This document shows, piece after piece, positions 47,473 to 59,714 of a stretch of DNA of 64,000 nucleotides; position 1 is the first letter of the stretch; each line of letters opens with the position of its first letter. The stretch covers positions 2,108,001 to 2,172,000 of the forward strand of contig JAUZTG010000042.1 in the NCBI GenBank assembly GCA_030734395.1. Reading direction: 5' to 3'. The DNA comes from Sarocladium kiliense (taxonomy: Eukaryota; Ascomycota; Sordariomycetes; Hypocreales; Sarocladiaceae). The notes under the pieces were generated by a model. The model searched no databases, had not been told where the DNA came from, and was given only the letters and a program-made list of their open reading frames with translations. The position numbers were made by a program, and so were the translations under genes.

Positions 47473-50188
47473 TGTGTCGGCGATGTCGTGGTCGCGTGCA
47501 GATGATGGAGGTTGTGAAGGTGTCAAAGGAAAGTTGCCTCGCTAGGCTAGGTACACCAGCGCCACGAAACAAAGGTTGCGCTTCAAGCCTCGCATGCACT
47601 CAGAAAGAGTGCTAGCAAGATTCCGCCGTTGTCTTCGTAAGCGCCAGCTTCGTGGTGGCCCGGTGCTGTTCGCAAAGTCGGGGTGAAATTCGCGAACGAA
47701 ATCTGGAAATCCATGCTTCAGCCTCGTCGCGCTGCGCTGGTCTCCCGTTGCAACACACTGGTAGTAGATGCAAGGGTGCTTTGGCGGGCCTGGGACTTAA
47801 CATGATCCGCGCCGGTGTTGGCTGAGTCAGCATCACTCTGCCACATACCCTGTACCGAAGATTGAGGACGAACAGCATGCAAACAGGCCAAGATTTGCAT
47901 TACCCGCACAAAGTTTGGGTGGACTTGAGCTTGGAGCTCTAACGCATTGATATTTGGTGGTAAGTGAACTTATGTTCCGAGTAAACTGGCACATATGGGA
48001 GCTTTGGTAGAGGCTTGGATCCCGCGTGCCGTATTCGCCCGCCTGGTCGTGGAAACATGTGGAAAAGCATCAAACCGATCTTCCCACCATTTGCGAACTA
48101 CTTTAGAATGTTGACTCGTATCGACAGGTCTGACATAATGTCCCAAGGTGCTCAGATCCGACAATTGCATGAAAGTCTTCCTTGGTGGCTTTTCGTACGT
48201 ATTCAAGGGGTTGACTAAGTTAGATCCTATTCCAAGCTCGGTTCCCGCATCTCCAATCTACCTTGGGTAGGCACAAACTACATTCACGCATTTCCGTACC
48301 TAAGGTACCTAGGCACTTGAGGGGCACTGAGTAGGTATGTCATGGTTGTGAGTGTACCAGGCTTGCTCAGAAGCGATGATTAACCCAGCGTACCAATCAC
48401 TTCTCTTTCCCCGGACGGCGTCACTATTGAATAATACATATACATGGGCAAACCTTCTACGAATTCGGCCAAGCAGTGTTCATCATTGTCACAATGTTTG
48501 CTGTTACTTAAACATATAGGACAAAGGTCGAAGTCGCCGCCATCACAGACGGTGCAATGAAAGAGGTGTTGAGCTGTGAGGCTCTTACATAGCTCGCACG
48601 AGGTGACAGAAGTCGATCTTTGCTGCAGAGTCTGTTTGAGGAACGAGGTTGGGCACGGGCACCGTTCCTAATTGAGGGCTGTGCCGAGTTTGGAAACAGT
48701 TCGAGCACTTGCTGTGCAGTCCAGCGTTGATCCGGCGATGATCGGCGGCGAGTCAAGGTTGAACGTAATGGACATTGTAAGTCGAGTCTATTGGCGAGAG
48801 AAAAGAATTCGGTAGCAGTTGACACGGCTGAAGAGAGATGCCTGCTTCTGCCAGGCTGCACAACAGACGAAATCGTGATGCTCTTGCGAACTGGTGTATA
48901 GCTCCCTGACCTATATGATGGCAATTCGCAAACTTGTGAGATCTCGGGGAGACACGAATGATGAACCAAGATGGAACATGCTGCTCTGTGATTACAATGT
49001 GAGCCATGCTATCTACCGCACAGTGAATTGGATCGATGTAGGATGCGCCCTCTTGGAACGCCGACAGCAATGCCTCTGCTAGAGTGGTAGTTTTCAAACA
49101 AGTCGCTACCTGACTGTTGCTGTTTGCGCAGTATCTTTGGTCGTAGTGATGTGAAGACAGCGTGATAGCTCTGGCGGATCGAAGGAAACAACGACGACGA
49201 CAGTGTGTAGCGCCCCTGAACCGGAACTTCAACGCATGGGCACTTTCACCAGCGCAGTGAAACGCTTCCCGAATCACAGGTTTCGACCAAGAATGTGCCT
49301 TGCAGAGGCTACCCCTGTCGGAAACGTCCCGTCATGGTGCTCACAGGTCACCAATCAGTCCAGCGACGTGGCTCTGAGCACCGCTATTCGTGGCCTGGAC
49401 CTCCAAAGCAGTCACCTTATGCTGCATGGGTGGACGCACCCTCTCATGGCTTTACACTGAGCAAACCAGAGTCAGGATGATGTCTCAAACACTGGCCTGG
49501 CGGGGAATCTAAGTCTGAGCGTTCTCGCGCTTCACATAGACAAGCTTGTCGTTGCAGAAATTCCTCAGGAGAAGGCCTCAGGAGAGCAGGCAAGACAGAG
49601 GGGGGGCGGTACAGATGGAGAACCGTATCTCGACAGAAAGACACCTGAACAAATCCAGAAGTCACCTTAAGCGCTGGTTGGGCGCTGATTGTTTGCTCGT
49701 AATCCAGTCCCTGGGCCCTGGAAGCGCCATCACGTTATCGCCCACAGCCCAAGCTCACAGCACCCCACTCGACCCTTATCCCCAACTTCCATCTCCCCAG
49801 GAGTGGTGCAGGCGTTACCTTCACTTCATCACCCTTCACCCGAGCCTCGCATACGCCGAACAGCTTTGTCGTCAAGGACGATAGCAGCCTGTGGCCTTTG
49901 ACTACAGGAAGCATCAGTTTTGTCATCGACTGGGCTTCTTTGGTGGCGGAACCCGTATCGAACGACGGCCTCACCGAGCGCCCCCACGGTCCCTTCCTCG
50001 CCAACACTCCTCTCCAGGTTGCACCACATCCCTGTGCCATCTGCCAGTACGGTCTCCCATTCTCTAGATTCGTTTGGTCGTATACCGATAGCAGCCGACG
50101 GAGGACTTGCCTAGCTCTCCTGCATTTCCACAAGCGCTGGTAAATCCCTCCACGCCTATCCAGCGCCTACTCTTCGCAACTGCCCATC
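47473..50188. other. Long intergenic region between Spt6 and MAPKK starts
   Basis: 2.7 kb between divergent genes. Contains small inverted repeats around 48258-48335 (for example GTACCT-A-AGGTAC at 48296-48308). Frames of up to 174 codons on the minus strand have no family resemblance. The last few hundred bases should be MAPKK promoter and leader. No RNA gene recognised. Confidence 0.55.
48258..48335. repeat. Cluster of short TACCT/AGGTA inverted repeats
   Basis: CTACCTTGGGTAG, GTACCTAAGGTAC, GGTACC and CCTAGG palindromes occur within 80 bases, followed by GTAGGTA. Similar TACCTAGGTA-rich sequences are scattered through intergenic DNA of many filamentous ascomycetes. Their origin is unknown. 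Confidence 0.55.
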
Positions 50189-51853
50189 ATGTCCGACGCT
50201 TTCGCTCCGCGCTCGATGAAGCGCAAAAATGTCAAGGGACTCGCTTTGACGCCCGCCGCACCAAAACCGCCACCGACTGCCGAGACCAGCTTCGTCGACC
50301 CGGGCGAGAGTAACAGAGATGAGCAGCTCGAAATTGGAATCGAGTACAAGCTGGACTTGAGGCCTGAGGACCTCGAGATTGTCAAAGAGCTGGGTTCCGG
50401 CAACGGAGGTACAGTCAGCAAGGTCAAGCATTTGACAACTGGCACCATCATGGCCCGTAAAGTAGGTGCTTGCGACTACATGCGAGGGCAACTCTGCTAA
50501 AGCTGCATAGATCATTCATGTTGAGGCCAAGAAGGAGATGCGAAAGCGGATTGTTCGAGAGTTGCAGATCATGCATGGATGTCATTCCGACTACATTGTC
50601 ACCTTCTACGGAGCTTTCCTCAACTACAACAATGATGTCATCATGTGCATGGAGTACATGGATGTTGGGTGAGCATTGCATCAAAGGAAATACACCAGGA
50701 CACCGTACTGACCCGAAGGACAGATCCCTTGACCGTGTTTCTAGAGTCTTCGGGCCAGTCCGCGTCGATGTTCTCGGCAAGATCGCCGAAGCTACACTGG
50801 GCGGTCTAACATACCTGTACACCAAACATCACATCATGCACCGTGACATCAAACCGTCCAATGTGCTCGTCAACTCTCGGGGCTCGATCAAGCTTTGCGA
50901 CTTTGGAGTCTCAGGCGAACTCATCAACTCTATCGCCGATACTTTTGTCGGAACCTCTACGTACATGGCACCCGAGCGAATCCAAGGCGAGAAATACACC
51001 GTCAAGTCAGATGTGTGGAGTTTCGGTCTGACCATCATGGAGCTGGCGATAGGGAAGTTCCCCTTCGGTGCTAGCGAGGCTCTTTCGGATGGTGACGGCG
51101 CACCTGCTGGTATCCTGGATCTGCTGCAGCAAATTGTCCACGAGCCGGCTCCAAAGTTGCCCAAGAGCGATGCTTTCCCTAGCATTCTCGACGACATGAT
51201 CCAGAAGTGTCTCTACAAAGAACCTGAGGCTCGTCCGACACCTCAAGAGCTATTCGTAAGTAGTTGGATTGGTCCAGATCCAGAATAACGACAAAGGTGC
51301 TGACTTTCCGCAGGACCGAGATCCATTTGTGCAGGCTGCGAAGAGAACCCCAGTCGATCTTAGAGAGTGGGCTGTTGGGATGATGGAACGTGATAACCGC
51401 AAGTCGCATCTCGCACCTCAGCTTTCGCCCTCCACACAGGAGCTCTTGCGCTCGGGAGATTCCCCGATCTTCCCACCACACCACGAGGACCGATCGCTGC
51501 AGACACCAACCTCAGGAGAGATCCCTATCGCGGGAACTGGCTTCATGTCTCCAGCAGAGCCGTTAGGACATGGCAGCCGCTCGCCAACTCGTAACGGCAG
51601 TGGCCGGACACCTATCACGCCACACCCTGGCCTTGGACAGCGAAGCAACACCGCTACGTCAATCCCCAAGGCTTCCATCTACCCCACAAGTACTGGACCA
51701 ACACCAAGCAGCGCCAGTGCCGCAACTTTCAGCCTTCCTGTTCGGCCTGCCCCGCCAGGTGGTCCCCTGCCACCACCGCCGCCCCGAAAGGAGACGCCAG
51801 ATGAGTCGCGCAGGGAGCACAGAAGACAAGCCACTTTCGGAAGTGACCGTTGA
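50189..51853 (+). CDS. STE7: MAP kinase kinase of the Ste7/MST7 type
   Basis: Four exons (50189-50461, 50511-50668, 50724-51255, 51314-51853) encode 500 residues. The N-terminus APRSMKRKNVKGLALTPAAP is the conserved MAPK-docking site (basic cluster followed by LxL). Kinase motifs are the Gly loop LGSGNGGTVS (68-77), catalytic Lys K91, HRD (183-185), DFG (203-205), and activation-loop S213 and T217 in the SxAxT dual-phosphorylation motif. GTSTYMAPE closes the loop. The C-terminus is Ser/Pro-rich with RPAPPGGPLPPPPPRK, a possible SH3-binding tail. By homology it is phosphorylated by the Ste11-type MAPKKK and activates the Fus3/Kss1-type MAPK in mating, hyphal fusion and, in pathogens, infection structures. 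Its nearest relatives are probably M. oryzae MST7 and N. crassa MEK-2. Confidence 0.93.
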
Positions 51854-52068
51854 TGAAGCAATCTTGAAAATCACACAAGATAAATGAGAAAGCATGGGCA
51901 TTGGCGTACATATCTTGTCGATTATATGTGTTCATTCAGCTTGCAGAAATATGAAGCCAACTCCTTCCACAGTTGCTCAATTGCCCCAGACTGTACCATC
52001 TGTGACCTGCATGTAGAAAAGGGGTATGAAAGATTACCGTACACTTTGTGGACGCAAGTGAGCTTCTC
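51854..52068. other. Convergent 3' intergenic gap
   Basis: 215 bases between the 3' ends of the MAPKK and HAD phosphatase genes. Only untranslated sequence is expected. Confidence 0.6.
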
Positions 52069-52884
52069 TTACGCAGGCACATCAATCTCTCTTCCCTCAA
52101 AACCCTCCTCGAGAACTTCAGCCAATTCGTCCAGGCTCTCTATGACCAAGTCGGTGTGCGCATGGTCTGCGAGGTGTCTGTTCACATCATTCACCAGAAG
52201 GACAGTCGCGGCACCAGCTTTACGCCCAGCTGTCATATCATCAATAGAATCGCCAACCATGATCAGGCCACTAGCAGCGCCGCCAGCGTCCTCTTCTACC
52301 AGCCCCCATGACTTTGCAATGTGCAAGATGCCGGCCGGGTCCGGTTTCGGCGGCTTGAAGTCACGGGTGACGATTGGGTCGAAATGAGAATTCGGTAGAA
52401 ACGTTGTGAGTAGATTTTGGACTGGAACGTCAAAGTTGCGAGTGCAGATGGCCTTGGGGATTCGATGACTGTCAAGGAAGTCCATGAGTTTCGAGAGACC
52501 TGGTTGAGGAGCCTGAGACTTCATAGCCTCGCTTTCAATGTTGCGGATGGCGGTCAAGGCCTTGGACTGTTCTTGGGGCGGCAGGGCTTCGATGTGCTCC
52601 AAGATGTCTACTGACTTGGTGATGCCCAGAGCATCACGCATTTGACCGAACATGTACGTCTGAGGAATACTAGGAGATTGTTAGCTTAGGGCTTCTCGAC
52701 TTTTGATAATGGGCTCCTTGAGTCTAATGGTATATGGTGATCAGATAGCAATTGGTGGTGCAACCTACCACAGTGTCCCATCCATATCGAACACAACGCC
52801 TTTCAGCTTTGGGGCCTCGGATGAAGTGCCCTTCAAGCTCTCTTTCAACGGTGCAAAGCGCCGTACAGACGGAGTTGAGGCCAT
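52069..52884 (-). CDS. HAD-superfamily hydrolase (phosphoglycolate-phosphatase-like)
   Basis: Two exons (52884-52769 and 52669-52069) separated by a 99-nt intron give 238 residues. HAD motif I is FDMDGTLC (nucleophile D33, acid/base D35). Motif II is the Thr in AICTRN, motif III the Lys region RDFKPPKPDP, and motif IV GDSIDD. The spacing, with a helical cap between motifs I and II, fits the subfamily I phosphatases related to Gph and yeast/fungal uncharacterised proteins. It should remove phosphate from a small organic phosphate in the cytosol; the substrate is not defined. Splicing at TCCTAG (52670) rather than the nearby CCTCAG is needed to give CIPQTYMFGQMR in frame. Confidence 0.88.
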
Positions 52885-53641
52885 TTTGCTGAAGAGATGC
52901 CGCATATAGTGACCTGATTCAGCAGCGAATTATTCAGGTTGTGCTAGAGTTCCAACGCAATCATGAAAAGCAGTTTGAATCATGAGCAAGATTGGGGAGC
53001 AGGTATGGCTTGCAACTAGGAGACATGAAAGGGTCATCGCCGGCTACTTCTAACGCTGAGACGGGGCTCACCCAAGTGGGGAGAGACGTTGCGGTTTCAA
53101 GCGAGTTGGCGCCGTGCTTATGAGCTTTAGCAGTCATCGTTGTCGGGGACTCTATCGGAGGGCGAGTGTGACTACAGCATCATTATTTCTTCCGTAAGGC
53201 AAACCATATCCCTTATGTTGAATTCGGCCGGACAACAGACAGAATAGATTTTCGGACAAGGCATCGTGGTATTTCAGTTGTTTCAGCGCTGAGTAGAGGT
53301 GTAAGAAAACTTGACGTCACGTCACAACCCTAACCCACTCAGGTCGCAGGAGCTTGGGCCACCTCGTCATGCCGCCCATGCGCCTTTGGCTGGAGCTTAC
53401 CGTGCCGTGCGTCTGAGACTCGAAGCTCTCCGACCGCGCCTCACTCCTCCCTTCGTGCCATCTCTTCCCTTGCCAACTCTTCAAGGTCTGCTCGTCTCGA
53501 CTTGAACATTGATCATATCGACAGTCTCTCATGGTGCCGTCGCTGCGCATCCTCGACCCGTCGATCCTCATTTTCGCTTTGCGCTGACGACGCCACACTA
53601 CAACAGCGCATTCAGGAATACACGATCCAAATGCTCTGATT
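52885..53641. other. Divergent promoter region
   Basis: 757 bases between the HAD phosphatase start and the membrane-protein start. No TATA box stands out. The segment nearest the membrane-protein gene is a plausible leader. No gene recognised. Confidence 0.55.
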
Positions 53642-56600
53642 ATGACCTCTTCTACGGCCCCCGGTAGCTCTTCTGCCGCAGCCGGCACATCAGCGCGCTC
53701 TTGGTTACCCAACCGGGGGCGCTCTAAGAGAAGTGTGAGTAGATAGCTTCCACCTCCTGACCGTGGAGAGGCGGGGGCTGACAGTGTTGACCGCTAGAAA
53801 CTCCGCAACGGTACCTTCATTATACCGAGCACAGGCGAGCGATCGAGTCGACAATTCACCCTACGACACCCTCGTCTCTCGTCTTCATCCTCTGCGACAG
53901 ACCCAGCTGCCTACAATGAGTCGATCATTGAACACGCGCGCTACCAGGTCAGAAGGGCTGGCGCAAAGGCTTTGGGTCTTTGGCAATGGCTTTGCTCTGA
54001 GGAAGGCCACCAGGTCTTGAAATGCTCCTTTGCCTATCTCCTCGGCAGTCTTGGTACATTCTGGTCGCCCTTGTCCGAGTTTCTTGGCCACAGGGACGGG
54101 AAGCACATCGTTGCGACAATCACGATTTACTTCCACCCAGCACGAACAGCTGGATCCATGTTCGAAGCAGTTCTGATCGCGGTCATTGCAATTCTGTATT
54201 CCCAGATCGTCAGTGCCCTATCAATGGGCATATCTATTGCATTCCAAGAATACCATGGCCACGTTGCAGCACACGTCTCCGTCCTTGTCTTCTGTATTGG
54301 CGGCGGTTTGGGGTTTATTGGTTGGGTGAAAGCGAAAATGAACCAACCCCTAGTCAACGTTGCCTGCACACTGGCGTCTATTGCTATCATCACTGTTGTG
54401 ACGAAAGAGGAGGCTGTTCTCGACGGATACTGGAATGGCGAGAAAATCGTTCAGGTCTTCAAGATGTTGGGGCTCGGCGTCTTGTTCACTGTTAGTGTCA
54501 ACTTGCTCATATGGCCTCTCTCAGCGAGACGCCAATTGAGGCAAAGCGAGATCAAGGCATCGCAGGCATTGGCAGACAAGATCGCTTTCATCACCTCCGG
54601 CTTTCTCAACGGCACAGAAGAGGATATCAGGTCTGCCGAGTTTGCCCAAGTCACCAAGCAGTACACCGGGGCGCAGACACAGATTTCGAAAGTCCTGCGA
54701 GAGGCAAAATTCGAGCATTTCTTCCTGGGCAAGGAGAAGCTGTATCCTCTGGACAAGAAGCTTGTCAAGTCAATCGAAGCTTTGTCACAAGCTGTAGGTG
54801 GCTTGCGAAGTGCCTTGGATACGCAGTTCACGTTGATGAAGGAGACCCCAATGGATGTATCAGGTTCAACAGTCACCTCACCAACGGCATCTGGTCCCTC
54901 CTTGAGCAGAACGAAGAGTATGGCCTCTTTCATTGAGGACGCGCGCGAGAGGCTAGCGGTAATCGATGAGGCGACGGAGGAAGACTCACCAGAGCGAGGT
55001 ATCTCTCAAATCCTGTCCGAATCTCCACCAGAACATCGCCCTCTTTTCCGTGCACCCTCAGATATCTTTGCCCTCTTCATTGAACTGCTTGGGCCATCTA
55101 TGAAGTCTCTTGCCTACACACTGTCAGAGACTCTACGGGTAGCACCTTTCGGCACAGACCCAACGACTGATATCACAGAGACTGAGCAGTTACGCGAAAG
55201 TCTCCGTGAAGCATTGACACTCTACAACCAGGCGAGGAGCACTGCACTTCAGGAGCTCTACAAATCGATTGAGCTCGGTCGCTCCCGTTCCGAGGCTATA
55301 CAGGCCGACATCGAAGAAGTTGCTGCAGCGTGTGGACACTTCTCGTTCAGTTTGCAGACTGTGGCCGAAGAGTTGGATGCTTACCTTGATGTCCTCGATG
55401 ACCTGAAGGTCACGACTGATTCATTGCGAGTCAGTTGGTCTTGGCTTATGTTCTGGAGGAGATTCGGTCGGAAGTCGAAGCCTGACACGGGCTTGTTTAG
55501 TGACCCCGAGCGCGATACATTGCTCATGAAACCGCCGGCTGTTCGCCGATTGCGACAATCGGCTGTACCCAAAGGCATCCCTGATACAATGATCAAGAGA
55601 AGGGATACTTTTAGCTGGGAAGCTGCTTCTGAAGGAAACAAGTACGTTCGAAAAGCATCGCAGCTACTGCTCTCCGCGATGCGCTTCCTCAGTCGCGAAG
55701 ATATTCTCTTCGGCGTCAAGGTTGGCATCGGAGCAGTCCTGTGGGCCATGTTTGCGTATATCCCAGCCACCCGACCTGTATACCAACACTGGCGTGGCGA
55801 ATGGGGCTTACTGTCCTTCATGATCGTCACGAGCATGACAACGGGGGCGGCAAATACAACAGGCTTTGCAAGATTCCTGGGCACCATGGCCGGCGCTGCG
55901 TTCTCTTTGATCTCCTGGTTGTCCTGCCAAGGTAACCCAGTGGCTTTGGCTGTGTTTGGATGGGCGGTTGCGTTCTGGAACTTTTACCTTATTGTGGTTG
56001 TGAAGAACGCGCCACTTGGACGAATCACGCAGCTTGCGTACAATGTGGTCGTGCTCTACGCCTACAGTATCTCGCAAAGGGTCGACGACGACGACGATGA
56101 TGAGGGCGGCACCGACCCGCTCATCTTCAATATCACATATCATCGAGTCGTCGCTGTCGTGCTCGGCATCGTGTGGGGTATTATGATTTGTCGTCTTCTC
56201 TGGCCCATCTCTGGTAGACGCAAGTTTCGCGAGGGTTTGGCAGTGCTATACCTACAACTCGGGCTCATCTGGAAGCGCGGCCCCCTGGGCACGGCAGTTG
56301 ATAGCAATGCCACGCTGGACTATATGAGAGAGGGGGAGCAGGCTGCTCTTCAGCGCTATGGTAAGCATCTCTATCTATATGAAAGTTGATGGTACAAAAT
56401 TGACATACAGTGCAGCTTCGAAGCTAGAAACATTGCGTGGAGCTGCCAAATCCGAGTTCGAGCTCCGAGGGCCATTCCCTGATGCCGCCTGGGGGCGAAT
56501 CATGCAGTCTACCAGGCACGTCTTGGATGGATTTTACGCTATGCGACTACTCACCCAGAAGCGAAACGGCTTCTCCGAAGGCGAGCGTGCAGTCCTTGAG

Positions 56601-56987
56601 TACACTGCTGCTGAGCGCAAGCTCCTTTGTCAGCGCATTTGCCACGTCTTCCAGGTGCTTGCTTCTTGTATCATGCTGGAGTATCCTCTAACCGACGCCA
56701 TCCCGACCATCGAACGCGTCAAGGATCAGCTCCTGGGTAAGGTTCACAAGTTCAGAAAGGAACACACCGAACCCGGCCTCCTTGAAAGTTCCGGCGAGGA
56801 ATCAGCTGCAGGGTCCGAGAATGGGGAGCGTGCCCCAGTCCCTGAGAGCATGGATGACAGAGACTATGCGCTCTTGTATGCATACACCTTGGTTGCAACA
56901 CAGATCGCGGAGGATTTGAAGAAGGTGAGGGCCGAGATTGAGGGATTGTTCGGCGTTTTGAACGAGGAGGCGATGCTCTTGGAGTGA
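53642..56987 (+). CDS. Bre4/ArAE-type (FUSC-like) multi-pass membrane protein
   Basis: Three exons (53642-53734, 53798-56360, 56416-56987) encode about 1,075 residues. Two hydrophobic blocks of about six helices each (near residues 100-270 and 680-850) flank a long cytosolic middle, the layout of brefeldin A-sensitivity protein 4-like and aromatic-acid-exporter-like proteins (PF10337 N-terminal, PF10334/DUF2421 C-terminal). Landmarks are GKHIVATITIYFHPARTAGS, RYFGRKSK-like basic patches in the middle, and a second membrane block with YIPATRPVYQHWRGEWGLLS and TTGFARFLGTMAG. An acidic DDDDDDEGG loop sits between the last helices. The function is uncertain; related yeast genes affect brefeldin A sensitivity. 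The first exon was added from the splice site at 53735. The last acceptor is TGCAG (56415), not the ACAG five bases earlier. Confidence 0.88.
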
Positions 56988-57326
56988 GCAGTTCTCATCG
57001 CGTGGTTTTTGGGGTCGGAGACACGAGCCTTCACTGTTCGGAGGGTAGACCTAATGTCATCAAGTATAAGTATGCATCATGACATTACTAGACGCAATGG
57101 TTCCTTTGGCTCGGCATAGAAAATGGAAATGCGCTATACACTTGGGACTATCATTGTCAACTTCGTTTGATCACTTTCACTCCGCAAAATGTGGGCCACA
57201 GTAACCGAGAGATTGTCTATTATGCCTAAAAATGGCCATAGTCTCTTATGCAACCGTTATAGGAGATGATCATGACAGTCATAACACCATATCATACCAC
57301 CCCCGATCCTAGACGCCTCCCTTTCT
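56988..57326. other. Convergent 3' intergenic region
   Basis: 339 bases between the 3' ends of the membrane protein and Dpb2 genes. No coding sequence recognised. Confidence 0.6.
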
Positions 57327-59714
57327 TTATAGCGTGACCTCCCTTAACCTCCCCAACCTTCCGATCTCATACTCTACCCATCTACCCACACCCTTTCTAC
57401 CCGGAACGAGCACACTCCCAGGGTTCATGACATGGCAGCCCTCATAGGTAATACAAAATGGCGGTGCCGTCGTATCAACGAGGACCATCGCCGTAGGGAG
57501 AGGGTAGAGATGCAGCGCTGAGGCATAGTCCCAGTGTACAGGGCGGATAGCCTGACGGAAGGGGGCGAGGTAGCCCTGATCGAGAAGCGACTTCACGAGT
57601 TTCTGAGCAGCACGTGTGTCGGTGGATGGTGTGGTCGAGGAGTCGGGCTTGGATGGAAGAGTGGAAGCTGCGTCTAGTTCCATAGCATCGGCGTCAGTTC
57701 CTGAAGGAGCGGCTGCATCCACCTGGGACTCTGGGGGAATATTCTCGGCATCTTCCTGGTCGGCTGTTTTGCGCTTGATATTGACTGATGTGCGACGCAA
57801 CCTTGCAGAGAGGTCATCCCTGAAGAGTACGACTTCATGGTTTGGTCCAAAGAGTGCCAATCGACTGGGATTTGACGTCCAAACGCAGGAGCCTGGTGTC
57901 TTCGCCGAAGCATCAGCATTGGCGGATGCGAAGGCACGGCGGATTCGTGAGGTGAACATGTCCGGCACTGGTTTCCTTGGTAGTGGAACAGAGGCACCGG
58001 CAGTGAAGGCAGACACCCAGCCATCGTTGTCACCGGGAACGAATACGAAAGTAGATGACTGCAGAAGTGATGGGAAGTCGGAGAGGGTGGACGCCAAAGC
58101 GTCAAAGTATTCTTTGTACTCGATGCTGCCACCACTGCCGCCCCTGGCCATGACAGCCTGGCTGGTGAAGTTGCCGGCCATGACAAAGGTCAAAGGGGCG
58201 GAGCCATCTGGTTCTGAGGCGTAAAGTGATAAGATCTTGCGAACCGCTTGTAGTGCACGAGGTTGATCAAGGTTGATTTCGCCGATGACGACCATTCGAT
58301 TCCTGGCAGGTTCAGGGTGCTCCTCTGAAGGGGCACGAAGCAGTCTTTGCTCCAGACGTCGCATCTTCGCACCAGTTGCACGTTCACTTCCCACGCCGAG
58401 GAAGTCAATCCAGCCAAAACCGCCACCAATGGTGTTCTCTTGGGCGCCACCTGGCCCGCTGATGCCGAGAGTGGCTTTGCGCTTCTCACAAGGAGGCTGG
58501 CCGATGAAAAACCCCTGGAAGTGGCCACCCAAAGTGCCTCCTACACCACTGCTACCGCTTAGACCCTTGCCAACGGACTCGTCCTCCTCTTCGTAGACAC
58601 CATCGACGAGGACGATCATACCAGGACAGAACCATGCTGAATCGTCAGGAATCGCAACGGCTTGGGCAAGGTCAAGAGCAATGGTGCCGGTCAGGTCGCT
58701 GATGGCGAGGTCTCCAGTTGGTAGGTTAACGAGCTGGCCGAGGAGCATGTGGCTTGAACCGTGGCGACCAAGGAGGTTGGCAATCGGGGTGATCTTCAAG
58801 GACTGTTGGTTGGAGAGGGAGCGTTGGATGGTACGTTTGCGGCTGGAGGATACGGAAGAGGTCTGGAAAGATTCGTTGCGGAGAAGGCGTTGGTGGATGA
58901 CATTGTATCGATTGCGGAAGAGGGTCGTCTTGTGAGAGGCTGGTGGCATGATGGAAGGTTTTGATGTATCCCTGTAGAATGTTAGCTTTGATGCTTGTGG
59001 GGGAGTTGAGAATATGGTAGTGACTGACCGTTCGAAGTGTTTCTTGTCAACGTTGTACACGAGACGTGGTTGCTCGTAAGCATCGAGGACCTTGAGCCAT
59101 GCTCTAGGGTCGTTGGTGTCCTCGTCTCCCTCCTCGTCTTCTTCGACACCCAAACCAGACATGCCGAAGCTGGCGTTGCTATCTTCTCTTGAGAGCATTG
59201 CTGGTCGGATACCAAGTCTCGTATTCAGGGCGTCGCTTTCTTGAACATCGAGCATGCTGTCACCCCGTGGCAAGCCGCGATTGGGGCCCATGACCTTTCC
59301 TCCGCTCATGTTACCCTCGAGGGTCTTGAGGATATCCTGCAGTTCTTTACTCGAGCCCTCGACAATAACACCACCATTCCTGTTCTTCCAACTCCTTGCC
59401 ACCTCTTCGAGCACACGCTCTGCTAAGCCTTCCTCGCGCCATCCTGAGCCACAGTGCCGTCCGATGAAGGATGCCAGCTCCTGCAACGCCGAGGATGTTA
59501 ATGTGAGGGAATGTTTCTTCGTGAAAGCTCGGAAGGCGAGAGGTCTCAAAGTCGCAGGCGGGAGGATGATGGGGAGTATCGCAGCTTTCGGAACATTTAT
59601 GTTGAATGGCTTGAGAGGATGGACGGGGGTTCCGAAGGCTGGCGAAGATGAAGGCAAGGCCGAGGACGGAATCGCATTGTGCTTCCGGAAGATAGGAGCG
59701 GGTGTCCGGTCCAT
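57327..59714 (-). CDS. DPB2: DNA polymerase epsilon subunit B (Dpb2)
   Basis: Two exons (59714-59029 and 58971-57327) encode 776 residues. The N-terminal PolE2 domain is followed by an OB-fold region (TPIANLLGRHGSSHMLLGQL, LPTGDLAISDLTG) and the inactive calcineurin-like phosphoesterase domain of polymerase B subunits (MVVIGEINLDQP, FVMAGNFTSQAV, FVFVPGDNDGW). A low-complexity acidic insert (QEDAENIPPES, DADAMELD) interrupts the C-terminal part, and the end (HVMNPGSVLVPGRKGVGRWVEY) is typical. Dpb2 links the polymerase to the CMG helicase through GINS, so it is needed for replication initiation. The start at 59714 (MDRTPAPIFRKHNAIPSSAL) fits the family; an in-frame ATG 61 codons upstream adds unconserved sequence. 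The intron donor is GTCAGT. Confidence 0.94.
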   Translation of the reverse strand: MDRTPAPIFRKHNAIPSSALPSSSPAFGTPVHPLKPFNINVPKAAILPIILPPATLRPLAFRAFTKKHSLTLTSSALQELASFIGRHCGSGWREEGLAERVLEEVARSWKNRNGGVIVEGSSKELQDILKTLEGNMSGGKVMGPNRGLPRGDSMLDVQESDALNTRLGIRPAMLSREDSNASFGMSGLGVEEDEEGDEDTNDPRAWLKVLDAYEQPRLVYNVDKKHFERSVTTIFSTPPQASKLTFYRDTSKPSIMPPASHKTTLFRNRYNVIHQRLLRNESFQTSSVSSSRKRTIQRSLSNQQSLKITPIANLLGRHGSSHMLLGQLVNLPTGDLAISDLTGTIALDLAQAVAIPDDSAWFCPGMIVLVDGVYEEEDESVGKGLSGSSGVGGTLGGHFQGFFIGQPPCEKRKATLGISGPGGAQENTIGGGFGWIDFLGVGSERATGAKMRRLEQRLLRAPSEEHPEPARNRMVVIGEINLDQPRALQAVRKILSLYASEPDGSAPLTFVMAGNFTSQAVMARGGSGGSIEYKEYFDALASTLSDFPSLLQSSTFVFVPGDNDGWVSAFTAGASVPLPRKPVPDMFTSRIRRAFASANADASAKTPGSCVWTSNPSRLALFGPNHEVVLFRDDLSARLRRTSVNIKRKTADQEDAENIPPESQVDAAAPSGTDADAMELDAASTLPSKPDSSTTPSTDTRAAQKLVKSLLDQGYLAPFRQAIRPVHWDYASALHLYPLPTAMVLVDTTAPPFCITYEGCHVMNPGSVLVPGRKGVGRWVEYEIGRLGRLREVTL

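Noticed and set aside
48753..49277. 174-codon minus-strand frame
   Set aside because: No domain and atypical residue use; overlaps other short frames.
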